The position numbers and the translations under genes are program-made. DNA of 64,000 nucleotides from Halarcobacter ebronensis (GTDB taxonomy: Bacteria > Campylobacterota > Campylobacteria > Campylobacterales > Arcobacteraceae), in assembly GCF_013201825.1 (NCBI RefSeq), contig NZ_CP053836.1, positions 992,001-1,056,000 of the forward strand. Reading direction: 5' to 3'. A model generated the notes under the pieces. That model worked only from the letters and a program-made list of their open reading frames with translations, was not told the DNA's origin and did no database searches. Below are positions 51,834-60,905 of the stretch, piece after piece (the first letter of the stretch is position 1; each line of letters opens with the position of its first letter).

Positions 51834-52868
51834 TTACTTCATATCTGGTTTTGGTGTTTTATCAGTACTTACTGGTAAAATTGGATATGTAATTTCAGGT
51901 TTTTTACCTGTTAATGATTTTAAGAATGTTGTAATTTTAGAAGCCTCTGCATCAGAAATTTTGATTCCTAATTGAACAGAACCCATCTCTTTTACAGCAT
52001 CAGATAAAGACCAAATTCCACCATTATGGAAATATGGAGCAGTCTCTTCAATGTTTCTTAACGTTGGAGTTTTAACCATTCCATTTTTATCACCTTTAAA
52101 ATCACCTAATGATGCAAATTTATATTTTGCAGCAACTTGGAAAGGTTGCATAGTTCCACCTAATCCAATATCATTGTGACAGCTAGCACAACCTTTATCT
52201 ACAAATAGGTTTAACCCTTCTTTCTCTTTGTCTGTTAATGCAGACATGTTTCCATTTAAGAATGCATCAAATCTTGATGGAGTAATAAGTGTTCTTTCAA
52301 ATACTGCAATTGTTTCAGTAATAAGTTCAAAAGTAACTTTTACATCATCACCATAAACTTTTTTGAATTCATCAATATAAGCAGGCATAGAAGTTACTCT
52401 AGCAACAACTAAATCTTTTGGCGCAGCCATTTCAGGTCCAGCTTGGATTGGTCCTTGAGCTTGAGCTTCTAAGTGTGGGTCTCTCCCATCCCAGAATTGA
52501 GCTTGATTTAATACAGAGTTGTATACTGTTGGTGAATTTAAGTGATGTGGATTTGCAGTCCATTTATGTCCAATAGCTGCATCAACGCCATCAACACCAC
52601 CCATCGCCAAGTTATGACATGTATTACATGAAATCAAACCACTTTTTGATAATCTTGGCTCAAAATATAATTTTTTTCCAAGTTCAACTTTACAGTCAGT
52701 AATAGGGTTTTTTGGATTATCAACTAATTTTAAAACCTCTAATTTACTTTGTGGAATTGGTTTAATTCCTGCATCTGTTACTTTTTTGATTAAAGCAGCA
52801 TCACTAGCAGCAAATGCACTTACCCCTGTAAACATTATAGCGACTACCGCCAAACTAATTTTTCTCAT
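51834..52868 (-). CDS. di-haem cytochrome c peroxidase
   Basis: A 344-aa periplasmic protein with a signal peptide (ISLAVVAIMFTGVSAFAAS) and two c-type haem sites, CNTCH (81-85) and CASCH (227-231). Other family blocks are FEPRLSKSGLISC, FWDGRDPHLEAQAQGP and FKTPTLRNIEETAPYFHNGG (written here as KTPTLRNIEETAPYFHNGG). It reduces hydrogen peroxide with electrons from cytochrome c, a common defence in microaerophilic Campylobacterota. AAGGAGAAG precedes the ATG. A long AT-rich gap upstream should hold its promoter. Confidence 0.93.
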   Translation of the reverse strand: MRKISLAVVAIMFTGVSAFAASDAALIKKVTDAGIKPIPQSKLEVLKLVDNPKNPITDCKVELGKKLYFEPRLSKSGLISCNTCHNLAMGGVDGVDAAIGHKWTANPHHLNSPTVYNSVLNQAQFWDGRDPHLEAQAQGPIQAGPEMAAPKDLVVARVTSMPAYIDEFKKVYGDDVKVTFELITETIAVFERTLITPSRFDAFLNGNMSALTDKEKEGLNLFVDKGCASCHNDIGLGGTMQPFQVAAKYKFASLGDFKGDKNGMVKTPTLRNIEETAPYFHNGGIWSLSDAVKEMGSVQLGIKISDAEASKITTFLKSLTGKKPEITYPILPVSTDKTPKPDMK

Positions 52869-53239
52869 ATTCTTCTCCTTTTGTAAAATATAATTTAAAC
52901 TATAGGATAAAAATTATTAAATAAAAATTAATTCTTATAAAAAATTTTTTTTAAATGTTAAAATTTATTTTTTGTTAAGAAAACGTATAAAATGGCTATT
53001 TTTTTATTAAAGTTGAGTGCTAAATCAATAAAAAGTCTAATTTAGCTTAAATTAAATTATTAATTTTTATCAAAATAATCTAATATTTTTAGAAAAAATT
53101 TAAATTTTATTTAATTTGTAAATTTTAATATTTGATATATTTTGAGAATTTATTTTAGTATGAAAATAGAATTACTTAAATATTTTTTGTAGAAAAAAGT
53201 ATAATTTTATGAAGAAAAAATGAAATAATAAGAGTTTTT
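52869..53239. other. gene-free AT-rich region
   Basis: About 370 bp between the peroxidase start and the terminator of the exonuclease gene. It has many A/T runs and no reading frame of note on either strand. It should carry the peroxidase promoter; no hairpin, repeat or RNA gene was recognised. Confidence 0.5.
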
Positions 53240-53253
53240 GTAAAAGATATAAA

Positions 53254-53283
53254 GTAAGAGTGATTTAATAAAATCTCTCTTAC
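53254..53283 (-). terminator. terminator of the exodeoxyribonuclease III gene
   Basis: Arms GTAAGAGTGATTT and AAATCTCTCTTAC (13 bases with one mismatch, 4-base loop); the arm nearer the gene contains its stop codon. On the minus strand T-rich sequence follows. Confidence 0.7.
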
Positions 53284-54065
53284 AACTCTATTTCAAGTGC
53301 AATAGGGCAGTGGTCACTTCCAAAAATTTTACCCATTATATAGGCATTTTTAACATTATCTTTTAAATCTTCACTTACATAGAAATAGTCAATTCTCCAG
53401 CCAACGTTATTCTCTCTTGCATTTGCTCTATAGCTCCACCAGCTATAATTATCTGGCTCATTACCATTTATATGTCTAAAGGTATCAATATAACCATGTT
53501 TTAAAAATTTTGTAATCCACTCTCTCTCCATTGGCAAAAATCCAGAAGTATCTTCATTTGCCTTTGGCCTTGCAAGGTCAATTTCTGTATGAGCTGTATT
53601 AACATCTCCACAAACAATTATAGATTTTCCATCTTTTTTAAGTTTTTCACAATGCTCTAAAAATCTATCATAAAACTGCATTTTATATACAAGCCTCTCC
53701 TCTTTACTTTGCCCATTTGGAAAATATACGTTAAAAAATGCTATCTCTTTATTGTCTGTTTTAAAGTGTATCTCATTTATTCTTCCCTCATCAAGTATAT
53801 CAACACTTGGACAAGTTGATTGAAAGTGTGGTTCTATATCTGTAAAGAGTGCGGTTCCACTTCTTCCTTTTATAGCTGACTCTGAGGCAAGGAGTGTTTT
53901 GTACTCCCTTGCAAAAATAGAGTTTGGTATTTGCTCTTTTGTTGATTTAGTCTCTTGAATTCCAAGTAGATCAATATTTGCTTCATCAACCCATTTTAAA
54001 GCTTGTTTTTTATCAACAGCTCTAATACCATTAACATTCCATGATACAAATTTATATTTAGTCAT
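53280..54065 (-). CDS. xth: exodeoxyribonuclease III
   Basis: A 261-aa AP endonuclease/exonuclease III. Family blocks: FVSWNVNGIRA, LLGIQETKS with the metal Glu, NVYFPNGQ, IIVCGDVNTAH with the catalytic Asp-Asn pair, WWSYRANARENNVGWRIDYF and FGSDHCPI. It cuts DNA at abasic sites in base-excision repair. It overlaps the preceding small gene by eight bases. Confidence 0.95.
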   Translation of the reverse strand: MTKYKFVSWNVNGIRAVDKKQALKWVDEANIDLLGIQETKSTKEQIPNSIFAREYKTLLASESAIKGRSGTALFTDIEPHFQSTCPSVDILDEGRINEIHFKTDNKEIAFFNVYFPNGQSKEERLVYKMQFYDRFLEHCEKLKKDGKSIIVCGDVNTAHTEIDLARPKANEDTSGFLPMEREWITKFLKHGYIDTFRHINGNEPDNYSWWSYRANARENNVGWRIDYFYVSEDLKDNVKNAYIMGKIFGSDHCPIALEIEL

Positions 54066-54303
54066 TTTTTGTCTTTTCTTTTTTCTCTATTTTTTCAATC
54101 TTCTCAATTTGAATAAATTTTTTATCATCTTTTGCTTGAATTTTTTTATCTTTTAAACTAAGTCCTATTTGATTTGAGAAGTTTTTGTTTCCAACAAGAG
54201 AGTCACCTTTCCCTCCATGCATATCAATTTTACCTTTTTGATTTTCTGCTGCAAAACTAAGTGTAAGTGAAACTACTAAAAAGAGTGTAATCTTTTTTAT
54301 CAT
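54058..54303 (-). CDS. small exported charged protein
   Basis: An 81-aa protein with a signal peptide (KKITLFLVVSLTLSFAAE), a Gly-rich patch (MHGGKGDSLVGNKNF) and a lysine/glutamate-rich tail made of IEKIEKIEKKEK repeats. It overlaps the neighbours at both ends (4 and 8 bases), so it is translated with them. Family not recognised. Confidence 0.65.
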   Translation of the reverse strand: MIKKITLFLVVSLTLSFAAENQKGKIDMHGGKGDSLVGNKNFSNQIGLSLKDKKIQAKDDKKFIQIEKIEKIEKKEKTKND

Positions 54304-54545
54304 TTTTTTGCTCCTTTTAAATTTTTATACATTCCATAAAGGGTAATTGTAATCCAAAATATTTCAATAATAAAAGAACCCAAATTAAAATGTACAAGAA
54401 GTGAAATAAAAAGTAATATTGCACCAAAAAGGTTTAATAGTTGGTAAACAAGTGAAGTTATTTTTGCTCTTTCAGTTTGTAACAAAAAGTAAGCAAATAC
54501 AACAAATATCATTCCAACAAAACCAATAAACTGGTAAATATCCAT
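54300..54545 (-). CDS. small membrane protein (CBU_0592-like)
   Basis: An 81-aa protein with three membrane segments (IYQFIGFVGMIFVVFAYFLL and two more) and the YQLLNLFGAILLFISLL block of the CBU_0592 family. The start at 54545 is chosen because GAGG lies seven bases upstream; an ATG four codons earlier is in frame. Function of the family is not known. Confidence 0.7.
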   Translation of the reverse strand: MDIYQFIGFVGMIFVVFAYFLLQTERAKITSLVYQLLNLFGAILLFISLLVHFNLGSFIIEIFWITITLYGMYKNLKGAKK

Positions 54546-54608
54546 TTTAATCCTCATAATTAAGTCTAAATTTGTTATTTTACGGTAAATTTTTTATAAA
54601 GATATTAA

Positions 54609-55325
54609 ATGACAGATGAAATTTTACTTGGACTTATAACTTTTTTTACCTCTACTGTTGCTGGAGTTGTTGGATTAGGAGGAGGCATGATGTTAATAGC
54701 TATTTTGCCATCTTTTCTACCTTTAAATGCTCTAATTCCAGTTCATGGTCTAACCCAAATGTCAAGTAATTTTAGCAGAGCTGTATTTGGTTATAAAGAT
54801 GTAAAAGTTGAGACTATTCCAAAGTTTTTATTTGGTTCGATTTGTGGTATAGCTCTTTTTGCTTCAATTTTATATTTTATCTCTTTGAAGTATGTTCCTT
54901 TGTTTATAGGAATATATATTTTGTTATCTTTGTGGAGCAAAAAATTTAATGAGAAGATTAAAAGATATGAGAGCTATTTTTTAGCAGGTTTTTTTCAAAC
55001 AGGTCTCTCTATTGTTGTTGGAGCAACAGGACCACTTACAATGACATTACTTCTAAAAGATTATGAGGATAAGAATATTGTAGTTGCAACGGGAGCTGCT
55101 TTAATGAGTATAACCCATACTCTAAAAGTATTTGTTTTTATGTTTTTTGGATTTGTTTTTTTTGATTATTTAGGTGTTTTAATTTTTATGATAGTTGGAG
55201 CTGTTGCTGGAAGTTATGCAGGAACAAAACTAAGGGATAAGATAGATGGGAAAAAGTTTGTAATGATTTTAAAACTACTTCTCTCTGCCTTAGCTATTAA
55301 ACTTATTATTGGACTATTATGGTAA
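54609..55325 (+). CDS. TauE/SafE family anion exporter
   Basis: A 238-aa polytopic protein with the family's N-terminal VAGVVGLGGGMMLIAILPSFL and the mirror repeat VVGATGPLTMTLLLKDYE in the second half, plus about seven membrane segments. Members export sulfite or related sulfonates; substrate here is unknown. The next gene overlaps by seven bases. Confidence 0.85.
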   Translation: MTDEILLGLITFFTSTVAGVVGLGGGMMLIAILPSFLPLNALIPVHGLTQMSSNFSRAVFGYKDVKVETIPKFLFGSICGIALFASILYFISLKYVPLFIGIYILLSLWSKKFNEKIKRYESYFLAGFFQTGLSIVVGATGPLTMTLLLKDYEDKNIVVATGAALMSITHTLKVFVFMFFGFVFFDYLGVLIFMIVGAVAGSYAGTKLRDKIDGKKFVMILKLLLSALAIKLIIGLLW

Positions 55326-56500
55326 AAGATATTTTTAAATCAAGGGTTGCTCTTTTATATATTATAACTATCTCTATGGTTTTCTCTTTTTCTGCTTGGA
55401 TGAGTCTTTTAAATAACTTTGTAATTGAGGTTGCCTCTTTTGATGGGAGTGAAATAGGAATTTTACAAAGTCTAAGAGAGATACCTGGATTTTTGGCTTT
55501 TACAGTTGTTCTAGTTATTATTTTTATATCTCAACAAAGATTAGCATATCTCTCTATGATGATGCTTGGTTTGGGAGTTATTTTAACAGGATTTTTCCCA
55601 ACAGCTTTGGGACTTTATATTACAACAATTATTATGTCAGCAGGTTTTCACTATTTGGAGACTCTAAATCAATCTTTGTCTTTGCAGTGGTTAAGTAAAG
55701 CAAAAGCTCCTATAGTTTTAGGAAAAATAACAGCTGTAAGATCTTTTACCTCTTTGGTAGTATTTGTTCTAATATATATAATGATGAAATTTTACTCTGT
55801 AGAGTACAAATATGTATATGCCCTTTTTGGTGGAGTAACTTTTTTTATAGGTATTTTTATTTGGATTTTTTTTGAACACTTTAAAGATGATGTGGTTCAA
55901 GAGAAAAAAATAAGAGTAAAAAAGGAGTATTGGCTATTTTATCTTTTAACTCTTTTGGCAGGAGCTAGACGACAAATATTTGTGGTTTTTGCAGCTTTTT
56001 TGCTTGTTGAGAAGTTTGGAGTTGATATTCACAATATGGTAATGCTTATGTTTGCAAATGCAATATTAAATATGTATTTTGCTCCTGCTATTGGAAGATT
56101 TATTTCAAAATTTGGTGAGAGAATAACTTTAAGATTTGAGTATTTTGGTCTTATGCTTGTTTTTGTTTCTTATGCTTTTGTTGAAAATCAATATATAGCT
56201 TTTGGTCTTTATGTTGTGGATCATCTGCTTTTTTCTATGGCAATAGCTTTAAAAACATACTTTCAAAAAATTGCAGATCCAAAAGATATTGCAAGTGCAA
56301 ATGCGGTATCTTTTACAATAAACCATATTGCAGCAGTATTTTTGCCTTTTGTTCTTGGAGTTCTTTGGCTCTATTCAAGTTCAATGGTTTTTGTAATAGG
56401 ATCTTTAATAGCTCTTATCTCTTTTTTACTTTCATTTTTAGTTCCAAAAGATCCAAAACAAGGTTTTGAAACAACCCTAAAAAAAGTTACTCTTCCATAA
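55319..56500 (+). CDS. MFS transporter
   Basis: A 393-aa protein with twelve predicted membrane segments. It has the domain-linking cytoplasmic loop around residues 190-210 (EHFKDDVVQEKKIRVKKEYW) and helix-rich halves of MFS type. Substrate unknown. It overlaps the TauE gene at its start, so both are in one operon, and its 3' end overlaps the convergent kinase gene by 14 bases. Confidence 0.8.
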   Translation: MVKDIFKSRVALLYIITISMVFSFSAWMSLLNNFVIEVASFDGSEIGILQSLREIPGFLAFTVVLVIIFISQQRLAYLSMMMLGLGVILTGFFPTALGLYITTIIMSAGFHYLETLNQSLSLQWLSKAKAPIVLGKITAVRSFTSLVVFVLIYIMMKFYSVEYKYVYALFGGVTFFIGIFIWIFFEHFKDDVVQEKKIRVKKEYWLFYLLTLLAGARRQIFVVFAAFLLVEKFGVDIHNMVMLMFANAILNMYFAPAIGRFISKFGERITLRFEYFGLMLVFVSYAFVENQYIAFGLYVVDHLLFSMAIALKTYFQKIADPKDIASANAVSFTINHIAAVFLPFVLGVLWLYSSSMVFVIGSLIALISFLLSFLVPKDPKQGFETTLKKVTLP

Positions 56501-58379
56501 CTTTTAGCAGGGTTTTGAGTGTTTTTTCTTTATCAAAAGGTTTAGTAATAGTTAAGAAAGAACTCTCCTTTTTTTCCTCTTTTGATACAAATACTATTTT
56601 CTCTTCTCTTTTTAAAAAATATTCATCAATCTGTTCTTTTGTTATGCACTCCATATCAACAATAAGTAGTGCAAAATCACTGCTTTTGAGCTTTGATTTA
56701 AAATCACTTAAACCTAAAGATTGTTGAACACTATAGTTTTTATTTAATTCAATAATTAGGCTCATATAATTAATAGGGTCTTTATTTAAAATAAGAATAT
56801 TTTTCTTTATCTCCTCTTTTTCTTCAATTAACGCATCATTACCAAAAAAGATAGTATTATCCAAAGACTCTTTTTTTGCCTCACTTATTGGTTTACTCTC
56901 TTTTTTTAACTCTTTTGCATTATCAAGATTTTTAGGAAAATGAACAGTAACTGTTGTACCTGTACCAAATTTACTTTGAATATTTATTTTTCCATTAAAA
57001 AGTTCAGTAAGTTCCTTACAAATGGCAAGTCCAAGTCCTGTCCCTCCATATTTTCTAGTTGTACTTTCATCTGCTTGTTTAAACCTGTCAAAAATAGTAT
57101 TTAGTTTATCTTCTTGGATTCCTATTCCATCATCACTAACAGTAACTTTTATAAACTCATTGTCGTTTTCAACATAAAATCTTATCTCTCCTTTTTCTAA
57201 AAACTTCAAAGAGTTGCTTATTAGGTTTTTAATTATCTGTTTAATTCTTTGTTTATCACTAAAGATGTTCTCAATACTCTCATCATATTTGAAATCAAAT
57301 TTAAGTCTTTTTTCTATAATTTGAGGTTCAAACATATCTTTAATCTCAACCATTACTTTTTTTGTCTCTATTGTTTCATAGTAGAGTTCAAGCTTTCCTG
57401 CTTCAAGTTTAGATATATCTAAAACATCATTTATTAAAAACAAAAGGTCATTTCCACAACTATTTATAATCTCTAAATTTTTTACCTCTTTTTCATCAAA
57501 TTTGCCATTTTTATTTTTTTTCATTATTGAACTAATTAGATTTATAGAGTTAAGTGGAGTTTTTAACTCATGGCTCATATTTGCCAAAAAATCATCTTTT
57601 GCTCTATTTGCATTTTCAAGTGCCTTTTTTTGTAGTCCTTGAATCATTGTTAACTGTTTTAAGTTGATAATATCTTCACTGATTTTCCCTGACATCTTAT
57701 TAAAAGCATCAGCTAATATTGAAAGCTCCATCAAATTGTTTAGTTGGAGTTTTATATGGCTCTTCTCTTCATCATGTTTTTCAAAATCTCTAATTCCCGT
57801 AATTAGTTTTTTTAAAGGAAGGGTTAAATATTTATTAGTATAAAAAATAGTAAGAATCCAAAAAAGAAGAGTAAATACAACAAAATATATAATGATTCTA
57901 TATATTTGATTTAAAGCTCTAGTAGTTGCAATATGATTATTTGTATAGAGTTCAACATCAGCAAGATAGGCTTTGCTGAAATAAGCAGATTCATAAATAG
58001 TAAATTTGTAATTATCATAATTTTCTTTGCTGTAGTGTGTTCTATCCACAGGAAAATATATTTTTTTATTTTTTGTTGTTAATATAATTCCACTTATAAT
58101 TTCTGCATTTGAGATGGAATTTAAGATTTTATTTACTTTTATAAAATCTTTTTTAAGAAGAGGTTCTCTTAACTCATTTGAAAATTGTTTTTCAATCATT
58201 TTCATATTTTTTTCAACCATCTTTTTAGATTCATCAATTTCAACAAATGATTGATATACAGAGATAAAAATTACAATACAAAGGTATCCTAAAAAGATTT
58301 TTTTAAAGATTACATAACCAATGGTTTGGTTGAAGTTATTAAAAACATCATTCAATTTATTTAATACTGTTTTGAACAT
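56487..58379 (-). CDS. hybrid-type histidine kinase with degenerate receiver
   Basis: A 630-aa protein from ATG at 58379, which has AAGGAT six bases upstream; a longer frame reaching 58460 lacks such a site. Two membrane segments flank a periplasmic part (about 20-165); a HAMP-like region precedes the H-box DDFLANMSHELKTPLNSI and a complete HATPase domain (NLISNSLKFLE, VSDDGIGI, GGTGLGLAICKEL). The last ~110 residues resemble a receiver (ILILNKDP, LLIVDMEC, ITKPFD), but only one acidic residue is at the usual acidic pair, so phosphotransfer may be lost. Confidence 0.85.
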   Translation of the reverse strand: MFKTVLNKLNDVFNNFNQTIGYVIFKKIFLGYLCIVIFISVYQSFVEIDESKKMVEKNMKMIEKQFSNELREPLLKKDFIKVNKILNSISNAEIISGIILTTKNKKIYFPVDRTHYSKENYDNYKFTIYESAYFSKAYLADVELYTNNHIATTRALNQIYRIIIYFVVFTLLFWILTIFYTNKYLTLPLKKLITGIRDFEKHDEEKSHIKLQLNNLMELSILADAFNKMSGKISEDIINLKQLTMIQGLQKKALENANRAKDDFLANMSHELKTPLNSINLISSIMKKNKNGKFDEKEVKNLEIINSCGNDLLFLINDVLDISKLEAGKLELYYETIETKKVMVEIKDMFEPQIIEKRLKFDFKYDESIENIFSDKQRIKQIIKNLISNSLKFLEKGEIRFYVENDNEFIKVTVSDDGIGIQEDKLNTIFDRFKQADESTTRKYGGTGLGLAICKELTELFNGKINIQSKFGTGTTVTVHFPKNLDNAKELKKESKPISEAKKESLDNTIFFGNDALIEEKEEIKKNILILNKDPINYMSLIIELNKNYSVQQSLGLSDFKSKLKSSDFALLIVDMECITKEQIDEYFLKREEKIVFVSKEEKKESSFLTITKPFDKEKTLKTLLKVMEE

Positions 58380-58508
58380 AGAGTATCCTTTTGTCTTTTG
58401 AAAATTTCTATGAATAAAATGATTATAACGATAAAATGTATTATAAAAGTATGATTTCATTTATTAGAGTATTAATATTATTAAAATATTTATATTTTCA
58501 TCATTTTT

Positions 58509-59336
58509 TTAATTAAAAGTCAAATTACTAAGATATTTAAGCACTTTTGGAGGATTATTTTTTTTACAAATTAGTGCTGTTGGAATATTTGATAACTTTT
58601 CAATTTCAATTATTTTAAGAGTATCTTTAAAGCCTAGTTTTTCCACAACTTTTAGTGGAAGTAATGCTCTTCCCATTCCAGCTTCCACACAACTTAGTAT
58701 GGTTTCTAAACTTCCAAATTCAAAATTTTTGTGTGTACAAATTCCATCTTTTGAGTAGTGATTATGCAAATACTCATTATAAGTACAACCTTTTTTAAAA
58801 GTAAGAATCACATCTGGCACTTTCCCTATTTTAGGTTCTAAAAGAACAATCTTTTCAGAAAATTCATTTAATATTTCAATGGAGTCATCTTTTGGTCTGC
58901 CACTTACAAAAGCAATATCAATTTTATACTCTAAAAGTAAATTGGTAATATATTCTGTGGTTCCTGTTATAAGTTCAAGTTGCATATTTGGAAATTTTTT
59001 ATGGGTTTCAACTAAAAAAGAGGATAGTCTTATTGCAGCATTTGATTCTGTTGAGCCAATTCTAAGAAGAGATTGTTCTTGTAGAGATTTCATCTCAAAA
59101 ATTATATTCTCCATCTTTTTTACAACTTCAATTGCAAGGGGATAGAGCTTTTCACCTTCAAGGGTAAGTTTAACTCCCTTTGGAACTCTGTGGAAAAGTT
59201 TATGTCCAATATTTTTTTCAAGCTGTTTTATCCTTGAGGTTACATTTGATTGGGCAAACCCAAGCTCTAGTGCACCAAGAGAGATACTTTGCTTTTGTGC
59301 AACTGCTACAAATACTTTTAGAAGATTAGAATCCAT
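58509..59336 (-). CDS. LysR-family transcriptional regulator
   Basis: A 275-aa protein from ATG at 59336 (AAGGAA upstream; a frame reaching 59363 would add nine residues). N-terminal winged helix: MDSNLLKVFVAVAQKQSISLGALELGFAQSNVTSRIKQLE; the LysR effector domain follows with TESNAAIRLSSFLVE and GRALLPLKVVEKLG. It is divergent to an MFS transporter gene and probably controls it through the palindrome in the gap. Confidence 0.92.
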   Translation of the reverse strand: MDSNLLKVFVAVAQKQSISLGALELGFAQSNVTSRIKQLEKNIGHKLFHRVPKGVKLTLEGEKLYPLAIEVVKKMENIIFEMKSLQEQSLLRIGSTESNAAIRLSSFLVETHKKFPNMQLELITGTTEYITNLLLEYKIDIAFVSGRPKDDSIEILNEFSEKIVLLEPKIGKVPDVILTFKKGCTYNEYLHNHYSKDGICTHKNFEFGSLETILSCVEAGMGRALLPLKVVEKLGFKDTLKIIEIEKLSNIPTALICKKNNPPKVLKYLSNLTFN

Positions 59337-59373
59337 ATCGCTTTTCCTTATATCATATATCACGATTTTATAT

Positions 59374-59403
59374 TTGACAATCTATCGCTTATAGTGATAT
59401 TAT
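59374..59403 (+). promoter_or_regulatory. promoter and LysR-type operator of the MFS gene
   Basis: TTGACA (59374-59379) and TATTAT (59398-59403) are 18 bp apart, a good sigma-70-type promoter for the rightward gene. Between them ATCGCTTATAGTGAT (59384-59398) is an imperfect palindrome of the T-N11-A kind bound by LysR proteins. A bound regulator would sit directly on the promoter. Confidence 0.65.
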
Positions 59404-59439
59404 ACTCAATATTCATTAAAAAAGTAGAGGGAAAAGATT

Positions 59440-60624
59440 ATGGATTTGCTAAACAGAAACAGTAATGCAGCAATTATATTAGCAGGAATCTTATCTATTA
59501 TAGTAGGAATGGGTGTAGCAAGATTTGTTTTCACTTCATTATTACCTCCAATGCTAGAAAACTATCTGACAATTACTTTTGCAGGAGTCTTAGCCTCTAT
59601 AAACTATATAGGATATCTATCAGGTTCTATTTTTGCGACACTAATAAAAGATATAAATACAAAAGTCAAATATTTTAGAATTGGTGTAGTTCTTTGTATT
59701 GTTACAACTGTTGTTTTAGGGCTTAGTTCAAATGATGCCGTTTGGGCAATATCAAGAGTTGTTGCTGGTTTTGGTTCGGCAATGATATTAGTGGTTGGGT
59801 CAGCAATTGTAATGACAAAACTAAAAATTGAGAACAAAACAAAAGCTATGGGAATACATTTTAGTGGAATAGGATTTTCAATTTTTGTAACTGATTTAAT
59901 TAAAAGAGCAGTCCTTTATAATGGTGGAACATGGCAAGAGGCTTGGGTGGTTTTGGCAATATTTGGTATTTTTGCTGGGGCATATTCATTATATATTCTC
60001 TCTTTTGACAAAGAGATTAGACAAAATGTTGTTAAACATAAATTTGATAAGTCTCTTTTTTCTATTTTTGTTATCTTTTTAATTATTGCATATTTTACAG
60101 AAGGTGTAGGGTTTGTTGTTCAAGGAACTTTTTTACCTGATATTATTAACTCCCTTGAGGGCTTAAAAGGGTATGGAAGTCTTACTTGGACTCTTGTTGG
60201 TTTAGCAGGAATCCCCTCTTGTATTATTTGGATGACATTAGCACATAAATATGGCAGCTTAAATATAATCATAATTGCAATGTTGGTACAAATTGTAGGG
60301 ATTCTAATCTCTGCACTTACTTCAAATGTCTACTTAAATCTATTTAGTGGAATTTTATATGGTGGAACTTTTGTAGGACTTGTGGCTTTATTTATGAATT
60401 TAGGTGGAAAGCTTGCTGGGAAAAACCCTGTAATATTAATGGGAGCACTAACAACTGCTTATGGAATAGGGCAGGTTTCAGCCCCTTTATATAGTATAAA
60501 ATTAGTTGATATGTATAGTAGTTATAGTCAAGCTTTATATGTAACAGCAGGAATAGTTTTTGTAGGTGTGGTGCTACTATTTATAGCAAAAAGATTTGCA
60601 ACAAAAGAACAAAAAAGTATGTAA
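59440..60624 (+). CDS. YbfB/YjiJ-type MFS transporter
   Basis: A 394-aa twelve-segment transporter with the family start LAGILSIIVGMGVARFVFTSLLP and the YIGYLSGS block in helix 2. It lies divergent to the LysR gene and nine bases before a tautomerase gene. Substrate is unknown; the tautomerase neighbour suggests an aromatic or keto acid. Confidence 0.85.
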   Translation: MDLLNRNSNAAIILAGILSIIVGMGVARFVFTSLLPPMLENYLTITFAGVLASINYIGYLSGSIFATLIKDINTKVKYFRIGVVLCIVTTVVLGLSSNDAVWAISRVVAGFGSAMILVVGSAIVMTKLKIENKTKAMGIHFSGIGFSIFVTDLIKRAVLYNGGTWQEAWVVLAIFGIFAGAYSLYILSFDKEIRQNVVKHKFDKSLFSIFVIFLIIAYFTEGVGFVVQGTFLPDIINSLEGLKGYGSLTWTLVGLAGIPSCIIWMTLAHKYGSLNIIIIAMLVQIVGILISALTSNVYLNLFSGILYGGTFVGLVALFMNLGGKLAGKNPVILMGALTTAYGIGQVSAPLYSIKLVDMYSSYSQALYVTAGIVFVGVVLLFIAKRFATKEQKSM

Positions 60625-60633
60625 AGGAAAAAT

Positions 60634-60837
60634 ATGCCAATAATAAATGTTAAAATGACCCATGAAGATGGTGGGGCTACAAAAGAGCAAAAAGAGCTTT
60701 TAGCAAAAAAACTTACTCAAGTTTTTGTGGATGTTTTCAAAAGAGGAGAGAAAACCTGTGTAGTAACAATTGATGAGATACCAACAGATAACTACGCAAT
60801 TGGTGGAGAAACTATTACAAATATTAGAAAAAAGTAG
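60634..60837 (+). CDS. 4-oxalocrotonate tautomerase-like protein
   Basis: A 67-aa protein whose mature N-terminus is Pro (PIINVKMTHEDGGA), the general base of this family. The rest shows the KEQKELLAKKLTQVFVDVF helix and VVTIDEIPTDNYAIGGE. It may isomerise an unsaturated keto acid taken in by the MFS transporter just upstream. Confidence 0.88.
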   Translation: MPIINVKMTHEDGGATKEQKELLAKKLTQVFVDVFKRGEKTCVVTIDEIPTDNYAIGGETITNIRKK

Positions 60838-60905
60838 TATAAAAAGCTATGACACTTTTTACCCTCTTTTAAATGTTAAACTTCTATTTTATAAAGTAAG
60901 GAGAA

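Noticed and set aside
52869-53279. Replication origin or small RNA in the AT-rich gap
   Set aside because: No DnaA-box cluster, repeats or stable hairpins were seen apart from the exonuclease terminator.
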